Made by a program: the position numbers and the translations under genes. The notes under the pieces are model-generated. The model had not been told where the DNA came from. It saw only the letters and a program-made list of their open reading frames with translations, and ran no database searches. Positions 9,849 to 22,201 of a DNA stretch of 64,000 bases are shown here, one piece after another. Within the stretch, counting starts at the first letter, position 1. Each line of letters opens with the position of its first letter. Source of the DNA: Hirsutella rhossiliensis (taxonomy: Eukaryota > Ascomycota > Sordariomycetes > Hypocreales > Ophiocordycipitaceae); contig NW_025408679.1 of the NCBI RefSeq assembly GCF_020360975.1, positions 1,612,001 to 1,676,000 of the forward strand. Reading direction: 5' to 3'.

Positions 9849-12417
9849 ATGGACTCAATGACACTGCCTACCAAGATGGCTGCGCCCTTCGATTTAGGGC
9901 CATTCGAGACCGCGGATGCCGCAATTGAAGCTATTCAGGCCCTCGCGAGAGACGAAGGCTACGCTGTAGTCAAAGTCAGATCCTCCAATAAGCGTATGGG
10001 TATTCCTCACCGCTGGGACCTCGCTTGCGCCCGTGGACCTATCCATCATGTGTCTATTGCAGCAAGGCTCCGCGAGTCAGGCACGAGGAAAGCCGGCTGC
10101 CCGTTCAAGGTCAAGATAGTGCAAATGACTACACTTGACGACCTGTGGCATATAACGGTGATGTGCCCAGAGCACAACCACGGTCCCGAGGATCCAATCG
10201 CCTTCCCAGAACACCGCAAACTCACGCAGGCCCAGATTGACGAAGTTGAGCTCTTATCTCGCGATGCTGCCCAAACGGCTCGAACGATCCATATATCCCT
10301 CTCCGTTCGTAACGAGGGTATTTTGACAACGGAGAAGGATGTAACCAATCTTCAGACCCGGCGTCAAATGCGTGAACTTGGGGCTCGAACGTCAACGCAG
10401 GCGTTGGTAGCAAAACTAGACGATATACGTATACCGCACGCCGAGACCTATAATGACGAACACCTCGAGAAGATCGTCTTCCTGCTAGACGAAGGCTTCG
10501 AGTTCTGGACCCGGCATTCGCATTTAATGATGCTCGATGTGACCTATAATACTAATAGGTTCGGGCTGAAGTTACTCGAGGTAAACGGCATTACTCTCTC
10601 GGGCTCGATTTTCCCACTTGTGGCCTGTCTCTCGCCAGACGAGAACGGTGGTATCTTCGAATGGGCGCTGGGCCAGTGGAAGATCTGGATAACGGAATAT
10701 GCTCTCAGCCTCGACCTCAACGACGATGCCTTCTATCCGCACGTTGTGATTACCGACTTCGATGCAGCGGAGCGTTGGGGTATCGATCGTGTGTTTCCGT
10801 TGGTCCAAAAGCAGCTCTGTACGTGGCATATCGAAAAACATCAAGAAGGCGGCTCGTGAGCGTTGGGTAGGGGAAATGGCCGCTCGTGAGGCTGATCCGA
10901 TGAATATCGGTATTCTTGTTGATGGGGATCGCGGCGTACGAGCACAACGAACCCCGGATGACTTCGTGAAGGCGTGGAAAGGCCTTCGTGATGCAGATAC
11001 AGAGGCAGAGTTTTTGGTATTGTGGCAAGCATTGCAGAACGACTTTTCAACGCAGCCTGGTAAGTCTATTATTCCGTACCGGCAGGCAGCTGCCGGGCCT
11101 ACCTCTCAACACCATAGCTAAGATCACCACTTTCAACAGCCTTAGTCTCATACCTCTCTACGACGTACATTCGACTACGGCCACAGTGGGTGAAGGCGTA
11201 TACCAAGACCTACCGTAACTACGGTCATACGACGACTTCGCCTTGTGAATCTCTTCACAATAGCTCGCAGAGCTTTATTAAGAACGGAACTGCACATCTT
11301 TTGCAACTATATAACGCCTTACGACTCCAACGGCAAACGGTACAGCGGCGGCATCTCTCGTTGCTAAAGAAGCAACGAGAAATAGGAATCCATACAATCA
11401 ACTTCTATATCAAGAAGTCGTCTCATCAGTCTCCTACCTAAGTCTTCAAAAGGTACAGCAAGAATACCGTTTTGCTAAAGGTTACCGCCTCAATCCACGC
11501 CGGACGCCACTACAGCCTTGCGCACACAATTTTACAGCACAATTCGGGCTCCCTTGTCGTCATATTATATTGGATTATCTCGGGCTTCAAACTACCAACT
11601 CTGAGCGGATCGTGATACCGCTACGGCCGCTACCGCTATCCCTTTTTGATCGACATTGGCATCTCAAAAACCCGTTACCAGAGTCTGATCCGTATCAACG
11701 CATCCGTGACCCTCGAATTATCCTCGCCGGCGCGTTGGGCAAGATATAACAACGAGTATTCCTCAGCAAGCAGGATCGTCACGAGCCTCACAGTCACAAG
11801 CACGCCCTCGAGCACCCCGTCAGACCCAAGCCCAACGAAACGCCGCTATTGCACGCATGGCTGCCCTTGAAGCTCTACAAATGCAGCAAACAGCAGCCTC
11901 AACACCACAGGGTCAGTTCACGATATCTAACGACGTTACGATACAGCAGCCAGCCCAACCGCTACAGCCGGTACGTCAACCTCACAGCTTTCGATCGCAC
12001 ACAGCACAGTCACGTATACCGTCAAGCTGGGGGCAATTCGAGCCACAGGCCTCACAGACTGGGCCCGGGCCCCAACGAGGGTATCGCGAAATGCCTCGTT
12101 TTTTCACGTCACAGCTAGCTACACAAGGTGTATCTATCCAGCAAGCAATCCAGGCGCCGCCGCCGCCGCTGCCGCAGATAATAACGCCGCTGATGACGCC
12201 GCTGATGACGCCGCTGCTCCCACAGGATGATGTATCGCGAGCCTCACAGGATATGGCACAAGGTTACGTTGGATTTCCAAGGCAGCTACCGCAGGTCCCT
12301 TCTGAACAGCAAAATGAAGTGGGAAACGTAGGGCAGATACAGAGGCAGGCGAAGCCGCGGGTCACACGGCGCCAGGCATCGCGCAAGCGGCCGTACGAGC
12401 AGATAATCCAGTTCTGA
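9849..12417 (+). pseudogene. MULE transposase, one intron, frameshifted
   Basis: The ATG at 9849 opens a protein with a FAR1-like zinc-binding N-terminus (about residues 20-115, GCPFKVKI...MCPEHNHG). Then comes the MULE catalytic core: the first aspartate in MLDVTYNTNRFGLKL (near 10535), the second in VVITDFDAAERWG (near 10755), and the CTWHIEK block. A single-base loss in the A-run near 10835-10845 shifts the frame. The continuation ends at a GT donor, giving an 80-bp intron (11060-11139, phase 1) that joins in frame to a QWVKAYTK..YGHTTTSPCESLH segment. Further shifts near 11430 and 11740 separate a SWIM-like C..H...C.H segment (PCAHN..LPCRH) and a Gln/Pro-rich, basic C-terminus ending at 12417. 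It belongs to the Hop-like fungal MULE group by overall architecture (inference). Confidence 0.85.
11060..11139 (+). other. Intron in the MULE transposase
   Basis: 80 bp, donor GTAAGT, a GCTAAGA branch-like site near 11117, acceptor AACAG. Removing it joins the two flanking coding frames in phase, which is the main evidence. Confidence 0.75.
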
Positions 12418-12528
12418 ATAGCCTCGCGGGAATCATTGAATTGCAATGCATTACTTGCGCCGGTCGGGTTGTCGCGCGATACTTCTTTTCGTATGCAAAT
12501 CGCAGGCAAATTGGAGGGATCCAAATTA

Positions 12529-12602
12529 CGTGTCGCAACTGCCTAATCCGGCCAAAGAGGCCGTGCGACAATCGCCGAGAGGCCGTGCGACTAGGGTGGC
12601 CC
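12529..12602 (-). repeat. MULE right terminal inverted repeat
   Basis: 74 bp, identical as a reverse complement to 9576-9649. It is followed at 12603-12610 by the second CAAGGGCG duplication. Confidence 0.95.
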
Positions 12603-12610
12603 CAAGGGCG

Positions 12611-15579
12611 CACTGCACTGTCACTTAGCGCCAACGATCGGTGAGCACGGGGCACTCCGGCCGAACCAAAATCTTTCCATGCTTGCCAAAAGGGGAAAAC
12701 AGGCTGCTGTTCTCACCAGGGCCTGGGGTACCCCGAGCCTTCGACCAACGCCTCACCAGCCTGGTGGTACTCCTAGGCAGATTTTCCCAGGCAACAGGCA
12801 GTAGTGTGTCGGGTCCATATTCTCGGGATTTGGTGTGTTGCTACGACAAAAGGTCCATATCGCTGGCCATGTCGTCGCCGCCGTCATCATGCGATTGGCT
12901 CGTGGATGGCACGCTGATTCATTAATGCGCGCTGGCAATATCACCGCTCCGATGGGCTAGCTTGAATCCAGAGGCGCGGCAGATGTCCTACTGGCTCTTA
13001 TTGTACAGTCACTGCAAGGATTCTGTAGACAGGACGCGGGCATGATGCCACATGCACGGCGGCTTTCCTCCTGTAAGGTGTGCTGTCAGGTGTGCTGTGA
13101 GGCGTGCTGTGAGGCGTGCTGTAAGGGATGCTGTAGGTACATCTGTCGCGCAAACGCAAGGCCCTGGTCGGATGGGGCAGGCATGCAAGCGAGAGCCAGA
13201 TGCAAGTAGGGACTGTTCGGCAATTGCCTCGACAATCTCGGAGAAGAAGGGGGAAAGGGCAGAGCCGTGAGGTGACGTCTTTGTACGAGGCGAGATGCCG
13301 AGGCGGTCTGGACTCTGGAGACTGCCGGTGGTAGCGAGGGGTGTGGTGGTGGTGGAGGGTACATGCCTAAGTAGGTAGTAGAGGGTGCAGGGGCAGCGGG
13401 CAGCTGGTAGAGAGAGGGGAGCTGAGAAACGACGATGATGACGACGACAGCGTGTGTGCATACTCGGCGGAGGTTCGTGCTCGCACACCGGTGCATGGTC
13501 TCTGCATGAACATGTAGTCTGATGATGGGTGGAATGTGCAGCTATGGCTGTGTGTCCATGCGCATTGGCTCTTGCGCGGCTTTCTTGTGGCACCAACACG
13601 TATTAGATTGCCAGTATAGACGGCCATCCTTCGGGAAACTTTTAGTTAGACCATCGCAGGACGCAGTGCTACCAGAGCGGAGGCTGTTGGTCGCCATTCG
13701 TTTATGACCAACAATGTGGACCATTTATGTAGAAGAAGCAAGCGCATGGCTGCTTCGCGGTTGCCTAACTCCCACTATCAGGTACTGTCCGTGCCGTTTG
13801 ATTGGCAAATCGCGGTCTCTTGGGGTGGGGAAGACGGCACGGCGGCCTCTACGGCCTCCGGGGAGACCCACAATATCGGAGGCTCTTTTGGCATAGGCGG
13901 TCGGGCCTTGGACCTAGGCTGGTTACTGCCCCAGTAGGCGGCATCCGTATGAAAGTAAAGCATAAGGCGCGTATCGGACGAATGATCGATTCCTTCATCG
14001 TACAGTACGACTGACCCTAGTATTAGAGTGAAGCGTATTCCATTGTTTATGTAGATGGGCCATCTCGAGCTAGCTACTTCGGGTGGGCGAAGGCTCTAAC
14101 GACATGGCTTGTAGCTACCTTCTTTACTCCGAGGACCAGTCGCCAGTCTAAGTTACATTTCGTGTACATCGTCGTAGTCGTGACCCTTGTTGGCGACCTC
14201 CCCCGCACCCCTCGCCTTTGCAGGGGGAAAGCCTTTGTTCAGAAGAAAGGTGAGAGCAACTTAAATGCTGCTACATTGTAACTGGGCCGCCACACGTTCC
14301 TGCATACACGGAGTGTAGGGCTGCATCCACATTCGCTACTTGAGGGGCTAGAATCCGCGGACAGGCTGGGCAGTGTTTCGACGCCACTGCGTAGTAACTC
14401 ACATATCGTTTCCTTAACGGGATTAGTATAAGCGAGTCACATGTTGGTGCCTAGATGCACAATGCCGCAGCGCACCTGCATACACGAATCCGCCTTCTTG
14501 TCACTTCATTGTGTGGATTCTCCGTCCCGCAAGCAGCTGTAAGCAAATTTCGGGAGGAGCTAGCCCTGCACCATGCCATGCAACTAAATCCCTGCATTCG
14601 TTGTCACTGCCTCTGGGTATATCATCGGCCTTATTGCCCCATCAGGTCGACAACAGGCCGCTGACAATCACCCCGCAATTAGGCGACGGTGCTAGTCACC
14701 AACGGTTATGCACTCTATCGGTGATAGTGACACATAATGAAGCTCCGGCAGGCGTCGTGAATGCTAAGCATGTGATATGTTTATGCAGCGTGATACATCA
14801 CACCTTTAGCACCTTTGCCCACCCCAGACATAGATTGTGAGTCGAGGAACAACTAGCGTGCAACTGAGCCATAGACACCGTTTCAACGTTACATAAAGGG
14901 GTGAAAAAGAACCAGGACGGTTCGCTAGCATATCGAACTGCAAGCCGCAGCTCAGAACGAATTTTGTTGCACCGCAATTACTATGAGGATATCCAAGCTG
15001 CCTACGGTCGTACTCATCGTACTCAGCCACGCTTGAAGTGGTGACAGCCAAAAGCGGCCCACCTGAGCCTTTATCTCCGGGGTCTGCGGGTGAAACTGAT
15101 ATCAAACGCGACTGTAAATGCCTCGGTGCGCCGTAGTCCCCGAAAACCTCACTTGAGGAAAGGGGGCAAAGGCCAGTTCAGGTCGTGGCCTTCAACGCAC
15201 TCAATACCTCGCACAGGCTGCGTGAGTTGCGTGATGCAGCCATTCCGTATCGTGAGGGCAAAAGTCGTGATCGGTGTGATCGACATGCAATAAGCGGGGC
15301 GTGACAGGGATAGCGCCCCCTTAGTTAGTTGCCAACCTGGAACAATGTCGGCCCTCTTCGCGCCAGGCTTCTCAATTCTCTCACTTCTTGCTTGGAATCT
15401 TTACTCCAACCGGCCTTGTCATTCTTTGTCGCAACGAGTTGCCGTGCATATCGTTTATCTGATAAGTATTCATCCATGCTTGACCACTTCGCAATCCCTC
15501 ATCTCGACCGTCCTGCTTTCCTCGGGAGGCTTAGGGTCGCCGCCCGCATTATCTGGAACGCATATCTCGCGTGGACAAA
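12611..15579. other. Gene-poor stretch, no gene recognised
   Basis: About 3 kb with many short frames on both strands, none showing a domain, a signal for splicing or consistent coding. The minus-strand frame of 196 codons at 13009-13599 is Thr/His/Cys-rich low-complexity translation opposite a minisatellite and is not credible as a protein. A minisatellite is listed separately. Confidence 0.5.
13074..13135 (+). repeat. Minisatellite, about 10-bp unit
   Basis: About six imperfect tandem copies of a unit close to gtgctgtgag (variants gtgctgtcag, gtgctgtaag, atgctgtagg). Seen directly; it also explains the repetitive open frames over it (CAVRCAVRRAV on the plus strand). Confidence 0.8.
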
Positions 15580-18060
15580 ATGTCTGTCCAGAGAAAAGAT
15601 GCCTTCACCAAAGCTACGGTCCTCGATGGCTGCCTCTCACGATGGCGTGAAAATTTTAGAAAGATCAGACCACCACAAGACTCATATCAAGAAAGGGTTA
15701 ACTTTGCTGAGCACCGCTTGCAAAGTCTGTGGAGAGACATACCATCACATCCCAGTCCAGACCAACTCTGCTCCATTCGAGAAACGACTTTGGCGATTGG
15801 AGGTGAGTTGAAAGAGCTCGAGCTCAATCGTGAGGCTTTCATAGAGCTCGAGAAGGTCGCGCATGATGAGAAAATGCAAGCACTTCTGCAATCGCTTTGC
15901 GATGATGTGGTGAGGACACTTGGCCCGACCGTAGTGCACAGGTCACTTCAGGAACACGACCTCGACGAAGCCATTCCACTTCAGCCGCCATCGCCGGTGC
16001 AGAATGCGTTCTTGGAGGAAGACGCGGCAGATGGTCCCGGGCTAGAGATTTCTGTGCGTGTTACCTCTACCAAGACCCAGTACCGTACATTTACTCACTG
16101 TTGCAGAGAAAACGAAACCATGATACCCCTGCTGCGGGCGAAATACGCAAGCGCGCTCGCACTGAGATACAACCGTCAGCGATGGACGAAGGGTCGGCAG
16201 CGTTTCGAGACGTGTTCCCAAAAGACAAAGTTTCACCGGGAAAGCCCACGATAGTCGAATATCCACCGATAAGTGGTAAGTGGTTCATCCTTCAATGCGG
16301 GGAACATGGAATCGCTTTCAAAACCATCACCGGTGCCGCAAAGCATGTGAGGAGCAAACATCATCGATGGTCGAAAGGGCATGCGGGTGCCATCAAACAC
16401 TTAGGCGTTCGGGTCCATAACCGCAACTTCAACCTGACAGAACAGTACAATACTGCGGGCCAGGATGCACCGGATGATGAATACGGACATCCCCGAGGCC
16501 GTTTTGGCGGAACAGCAACCCAAAAAAAAGGCCATACTTCGGCCTCCTCCACCGGTGACCGATCAGAAACTAAAACGCGCGGCCGTGCTGTGCGATCAAA
16601 ACATGGTGTCATTGATCCAGTTCCCGGAGAGGTCTATCTTGCACTTTGGAATAATAAGTGGCACGCCGTCATGGTCCTTCCTCTGGGCAGTTTTGCCGAT
16701 ATTGGCCTGCCAGGCTCGTTCAACGAGACATCTCTTAATGAGTGTGTACCACCATGTTACACGAAAGACCCGCAAACAGGGGAGTATGCGTGGCACGACG
16801 CTTTCCGAATAGGAGAACCCTTCAATTCAGAGCGGCAGTTTCCGTTATGTTCTTTACTAATAGGACTTTTCCTCGCAAAAGCCCTGTCGCTTGGGTTGCT
16901 GCCGAATATCTCGACAAGTTCGACCCGCACGGTTCAAAGTCAAAACTGTTCCGTATGTCGAACATGTACGGAACTTTCTTCAAGAACGTGCCAAGTCGGA
17001 ACCAAAGGGAGCTGCAGCCATCGGTGCAGACAAATGCAAAGGTGCGCGTGCTGAAGTCCATGAAAGATACAACCATGGGGAATATGCTCACTAAACGATT
17101 GAAGGACGCAATTATCACGACACTGTTTCCGTACTAGGCTCCAGGGACGACACGCCTCAGTCAACAGACACCCATGCGACACCAACAATGCCAGTTCATA
17201 CTGACACCACCAGTGATGGAGACGATCGGCTGTTAGGTGTCGAACGATTGCAACAATCGCTTTGCTCACGCGAAGAAACTACTCTCGATGCCCTGAATGC
17301 CCCACTTTCAACAGCAAACGACGAGACGATGTCTATTGACGCCACTTCCACTGACAAAAATGCTTCTACTCCCGACAATCAGGTAACACCCTTGCCAGAC
17401 CTAGACCCAGCAACCTCAGGTGTCAGCGTCGTCACACACGCAGAATGGCAAGGGGTTCCGAGCTATCGTGCAGATGAAGATCACATCCGAGATTTTGGAG
17501 GTCGGCATTTGGATACGCTTGGCATTGGAGATATTTTGTCCGAATCCTCGTCGTCAGCTCCGAGTCGATGTGCAAACGTGTTGGTGCCTCAACAACCCTC
17601 CTTAGGCCAAGTACCAACGACTAGAACGGAAAGTGTGCAGCAAACAAGTCCTCGGTACTCTCAGGCATTCTATACCCGTCCAAACGAGGAACATTCACTC
17701 CCTTCTCCTACGGCATGCCCGACAACAGAGCTGGCAAAGGCTGGTGCACGGCAGCTTGAATCGCTGGGAACTCCCCCTAATTCGCAGTTTTGCGCACCAG
17801 GCCACTTTCCATGCCTAAACCCTTTGGATGCTTTCACTCAACACAGTGCCCATAGTGGTGCACAGGGTCTTGACCAGGTGCGCCTAAATTCAAGATTTAG
17901 CGTGCAAATATCACCTGGTTCAATACTGCCTTTACCCCGGAATTTCGACTCAGGGTCATCCAAAACGTATTTAACAGCAGAGTCGTCGCCAGCCGCATAT
18001 TGTTTATCGCGGCCCGGATACTTACGGCAAGGCTTGCAATCTGGTCCTGCCAGTAGTTAG
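15580..18060 (+). pseudogene. Fungal conserved protein of unknown function, frameshifted
   Basis: The ATG at 15580 (A at -3) opens a helical, charged N-terminus. A 53-bp intron (16054-16106, GTGCGT..GCAG) joins in phase 0 to a second exon. That exon contains a zinc-finger-like segment (QCGEHGIAFK...AAKHVRSKHH, about 16290-16360) and then a compact domain with PGEVYLALWNNKWHAVMVLPLG..DIGLPGS and a later FPRKSPVAWVAAE motif. I recognise this two-part layout as a recurrent ascomycete hypothetical-protein family of unknown role; a nuclear role would be a guess. The frame breaks near 16846 and again near 16935, and meets a stop at 17092-17094, after which a Ser/Thr/Pro-rich tail stays open to 18060. 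The tail after the stop has remained open for 320 codons, so the damage is recent or artefactual. Confidence 0.65.
16054..16106 (+). other. Intron in the pseudogene at 15580
   Basis: 53 bp, donor GTGCGT, pyrimidine-rich end TTACTCACTGTTGCAG. Removal joins two otherwise separate coding frames at phase 0. Confidence 0.7.
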
Positions 18061-18593
18061 CTGCTGATTACTTGTTTCTGGATAGGCGAGGGGCGAGAAA
18101 AGCCACCCTGTATGCTGAGACAGTTTTGTCATTCTTTTTGAATCTAGACCACTCAAGTACCAGTGAAAGGTCGAAATATCATCTACTGGAGCGACTTGAG
18201 CCACGAGTTAGATCAAGGGAGCAGTTACAGCTGACAAATCAATCCACGGCTTCCGCAATGCTGATCAATTTATTGAGGTCAGTCTACGTCAACGTCAATC
18301 CATGGCTCGTGCAATTATGTAATCAATCAATCTATGGATTCGTTCCTCTACTGTATCGATACCTGACTCAAGTCCCTGTGTCTAACCTGCCTCTTTCACC
18401 GGAGTTTATACGTGTGCGGATTAGACCGTCAGTCTGCTCCCTCTGACAATTACACTAGCTAGCCTATAAGCTCTAGAGCCTCTACTCGTTACCTATATAG
18501 GAAAAACCCGGTGGCCCAGGAGGAAAACCTATATACAACCTTTCCCATCTGCCTCGGCCCGCGGGCGGCCGTCGTCGCGGTGTTGAGCAAGAT
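18061..18593. other. No gene recognised
   Basis: Intergenic-looking sequence with repeated AATCCATGG / AATCTATGG motifs between 18240 and 18340, perhaps an old repeat end. Ends at GGGTC, the duplication of the next LTR. Confidence 0.45.
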
Positions 18594-18598
18594 GGGTC

Positions 18599-19118
18599 TG
18601 TCGAGAAGAAGGTCCGAACGAGTTGAGGTCTCTAGGTCTCTCTAGGTAATACAGCTTGAAACCAGGTAAGAAGGAAGTCTGCAGACTGTTCTTTCTTCTT
18701 CCTAGACCACTGAGGGGTCCGGAGGATCTCCTATTCGAACGGGGCCCTTTGAGGAGTCCGGCATAACTATTACTGGCTCGGGGACCTCGAGAGACTGAAC
18801 TATCTATCTAATAGCTAGAAGAGCTATTTGATCGGGGAGATGGAGCTGATGTTGCTGACGTAGATGACTTACGTGGCCTTCAGTAAGTGGCAAGAAGTGC
18901 CCTCTTTCTGATAGAATGTATACTATACCTGAAAACGGGATATCAACTTGGGAGAAGCTTGGAGGATACAAAAGAGGCCGTTTGGACGGGAAAAGGGCAA
19001 CCGGGGGCAGAGCAATCAACACATGCATTCTCGCATACCATCTGATCATATGATACTCGACCTTCGAAAAGTCCCTTTATCCACTTCTATGCCCACTTTT
19101 GCTCTCATCTTCGCGAGA
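18599..19118 (+). mobile_element. Solo Copia LTR, subfamily A (copy 2)
   Basis: A 520-bp LTR from TGTCGAGAAGAAGG to CTTCGCGAGA, flanked by a perfect 5-bp duplication, GGGTC, at 18594-18598 and 19119-19123. It is a close sister of the copies at 4587 and 35657, differing by a few substitutions and 1-bp indels. Confidence 0.95.
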
Positions 19119-19123
19119 GGGTC

Positions 19124-20052
19124 GCAGCCGCCAGCCTGGTGCAGGTGGGGGACCTCCGTCCCAATTGGGCCGGGGCGTCAGGTCCCGTAGGCGCGTTATA
19201 CCCGAATAGCCGTCAACGCCAGCGCGGCGCGACGGAGAACTCTATCCCGCTTATACCTCCTTCTCTTAGGACCTCTTCTCGCCGGTGTTTGGTCGGTCGC
19301 CCACGGCCCGCCAAGCTCCTGATTGTGAGCCGTACCAAGGGCGGGGGGCGCGCTTGATGGCGGTGCTTGCAGGTCGTTCGCCGCTGTTTGTGATTGGGAG
19401 CCGGCAAGGATAAAAACATTCACTGCTACCGTTTGTCTCATTTTATTCTCCGTCCGCTCGTGATCGTGTCGTTATCGCGGTGCACGCAATCCAGCTTCTC
19501 GCGAGACCTGCTGCTACCTTGTAGTGGGGTATCGGCCGAAAGTTGAGAAACCATCGGACGAGAGATGGGGCTGTGTCGGGTCGCATAAGAAGCGCGCGGA
19601 GATCGGCGTCAATCAGCACCTGTGCTTATTTGCAATAACATCAAACGCTGGACAAGACTCCCCAAGCCTGCCAAGAGCAACAATACTCAGAGTCCAAGAA
19701 CCCGCCGTCTGAAAGACTCTACTGCGGTCATCCCTACCTTGGAAGAGCCATTCTGACGTGTTGCACAAAGCGGTCAAATGCCTGGAGAAGTGTCCCAGAC
19801 CCGAGAAGGGGTGTGAGCATCCTTGCCTCTTTCTTGCGGGGAGGAATGCCAAGAAAAGTGCCATGTTTTCGCTTGGAAAAGATTGATCTTGCTCTTGCGT
19901 GTGGCCATAAACTTTCTTCGGCGCTCTGTTGGCAAGCGAATGACACTGTCGCCATCCAGTGATGCTCTTACCGCGATGCACACCGATCTGAGGGGGATAA
20001 AGCTATCGTCACTACCAAAAGCGGCAAGTGGGGGTTGTTTAGAGAGAGTCGG
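19124..20052. other. No gene recognised
   Basis: A GC-rich stretch with several antiparallel frames of 60-122 codons. None is recognisable; those at 19196-19441 and 19613-19981 (minus) lack domains. It may include the 3' flank of the orphan ORF that follows. Confidence 0.4.
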
Positions 20053-20691
20053 CTAGTTCGTTTCACAAGGAAACGGCTGACCGGGACAACGACTATGCTG
20101 CCCAAAAAACGAAAGTAGTAAAAGGCGAGATGCAAACCACTGTTCCTTCTTCTTCTCTGGAACAAGCTCGACGAGGGCAGAGTGTGCGTCCTTCCAGCAG
20201 GGACGCCCCCCTTCCCTTCTGGAACAATAACCCATGAAATGTTGGACTGCTTGCACCGCTTCCTCCATCTCCAACGGCCCTTCCAAAGGTGATGATGGAT
20301 CAAAGAGCAAGACCATGGTACAATCCTGCTCTCCGGTCGCCAAAGTATCGGGCCACCTTTGCCACACGTCAGCGGCTACCGCTAGGTTCCCTCGCAGCTC
20401 TCGCCAACAGATATCCATCTCATCGGGACGGTTGAAAAGAAAGTAGACGGCAACAACAGCCACGTCCCTGCACCCATATAGGGCACCAAAAGACGAAAGG
20501 TTCGTCGTCAACTTAGTGAGATCTAAAACCTGACCCTCGTACAGCTTCTTGGCAAGCCAGAAAAGACTCTGAAAGAGGGAGCCGGCTCCGCTACTCTCAG
20601 GTACGAACTCCTTGCCCCAGAAAAAGGTTTTGCCCTTGGCTCCTTGGGCCCGCTCCTGCTGATGTGCAGCCACGTTGCCATGGGTCGTCAT
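20053..20691 (-). CDS. Hypothetical protein, 212 aa
   Basis: Starting at the ATG at 20691 (aaccATGA context; a longer frame begins only at a GTG), the frame encodes a soluble-looking protein. Visible features are a helical, aromatic middle (SLFQSLFWLAKKLYEG), a hydrophobic strand (DVAVVAVYFLFN), a Trp-rich helix (RELRGNLAVAADVWQRW) and an acidic segment (LEGPLEMEEAVQAV). The composition is protein-like rather than shadow-like up to about residue 160; the last 50 residues are basic and less convincing and could be intron or read-through. I do not recognise the family. No co-oriented neighbour suggests a role. Confidence 0.4.
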   Translation of the reverse strand: MTTHGNVAAHQQERAQGAKGKTFFWGKEFVPESSGAGSLFQSLFWLAKKLYEGQVLDLTKLTTNLSSFGALYGCRDVAVVAVYFLFNRPDEMDICWRELRGNLAVAADVWQRWPDTLATGEQDCTMVLLFDPSSPLEGPLEMEEAVQAVQHFMGYCSRREGGRPCWKDAHSALVELVPEKKKEQWFASRLLLLSFFGQHSRCPGQPFPCETN

Positions 20692-20772
20692 GGTTAGTGT
20701 TTCTAGACACTGATTAGTAACTCTCGTCCGGCGACGCCCAGATTTGTTTCCTGCGAACGGACAAGAACTCAC

Positions 20773-22201
20773 GGGTTGCTTCCGAAGCTAACCAAGTGAC
20801 CTCAAGGACACAGATGGATGTAATGGAGGGTGAACTTGTCTTGGTTGAAACAGAAACTGAGGCAGCGAACATCAAGACCCTTAAGTATTTGTCTCCCCGA
20901 CGTGTTGCTCCATAACCGCTTTACCCCTGTCAAGGCATCATTGGATGATATAGACAAGCCGCATACGCGGCCATGATCGATCCGCTCTCCTTGTGCTTCG
21001 CCTATGAAATATGACCGGGTCCCTTCCCCGGTCAACTGTGGAAATGAATGCTGCAGTGAAACTGTACGTCGTTTGCATCCTGCGGCGTACCATGCTCCCT
21101 CCGTCTCATTGGCTCATTAAACCAAGCCACTTCTTCGTTCCACGCCTGCTTTGTACTGCTGTCCATCGCAAGGGAAATCGGCTTTACCATTCGTGCCATG
21201 GTCCAAGGGCCCCCAGTACACATCAATCAGGAGGAGTAGGCGTCCGCAAGGGCGCACGACGGACACCACACATCAATACGCATGGATACGGACTGAGTGA
21301 CGAATACCAAAACAAACATACAACACCAAGTCACTTAGTCATACACTCCACACCCAAACAATACACCGTTGGGCCTGCGACTGGAAGGAGCGACTTGATC
21401 GTCATAAGAGGCAGGGGGGCGGAGGACCACGCCGCGTCAATTGGTCAGGTTACGATCAGTTTCACTGACCCCACACATGACCGGGACGAGAAGCCCGGGC
21501 ACCGGAGGGTATAAGAAGGGCTGCGATGCCCGCTCCCTTTTTTTTTTAATCCCGCGAGGGATTTCCTTTTCCCTTCACTTTGCGCGGGTAGGGCGAATCA
21601 CACGTGATGGAGGAACCCAGTAGAATGGGTATGTAAGAGCGGAGGGCTCGCACTTTGGAGTTACCCAAACTCCTTCCTTCTCTCTTCGTGCCTCTCTTCT
21701 ATCGGCAGACAGCATTTTAATCCCCCACGCAGTGGTGTGCGCAACCAAGAGGGTCCATTTACTGCGCTGGAAGCATCAGTCGAGGGACAGACGAACATGG
21801 TGTAACTGGTACGAACGAGGGTGAGTTTTTTCCCCTATTCTTTTGGAAACAGAGTGGCGCATGGATCAGTTCTTGGACAACGGTGTCTTTGCGGGTGTTA
21901 CGCCCGCACTGACTGCCCGGTGCCACCAGCATGGACGGGTGGTTGTTGTACCGGTACCCTTTGTCGGTCGGAGATGAGTGCTTACAGCTGTGACTATCGC
22001 AGAATTGAACAGAGTGGTCTTTGACATAGACAACGTCGTAGGCATGGAGGCTACACCCCTTGCCCTCTCGACGGAGAAGGTATCTGGACCCTGTTCCTGC
22101 TGTGTACACCCGAACTGCATCTCCTTGAGGGAGCGTCGCTTCTGCAGTCGGTGGTTCTTTGTCCGATGGGTGGCATTGATCGTGCTAGCAAGAGCGGGCT
22201 A
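20773..22201. other. No gene recognised; possible old LTR at about 21380-21740
   Basis: Most of this interval is anonymous. Between about 21380 and 21740 there is promoter-like organisation: a GGGTATAAGAAGGG TATA box near 21509-21522, a T-run near 21540, a CT-rich leader and a CAGACAGCA ending near 21712. This resembles a retrotransposon LTR, but no second copy and no target duplication could be found, so it is left unassigned. Confidence 0.3.

Larger units (their letters stand above)
9576..12602 (+). mobile_element. MULE (Mutator-like) DNA transposon, full length with TIRs
   Basis: A 3,027-bp element is bounded by 74-bp terminal inverted repeats that match perfectly and by an 8-bp duplication, CAAGGGCG, at 9568-9575 and 12603-12610. 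It encodes a MULE transposase on the plus strand. Each TIR contains an internal direct repeat (gtcgcacggcctct twice, 22 bp apart), a likely transposase-binding pair. The perfect TIR identity suggests recent movement, whereas the transposase reading frame is broken in at least three places, so the copy is either moved in trans or freshly damaged (or mis-assembled). Confidence 0.95.

Noticed and set aside
13009..13599. 196-codon minus-strand frame
   Set aside because: It is His/Thr/Pro low-complexity translation opposite a minisatellite and simple-sequence DNA, and competing frames of similar length overlap it.
21011..21514. 167-codon plus-strand frame
   Set aside because: It ends in promoter-like sequence with a TATA box and has no domain; more likely a chance frame over an old repeat.
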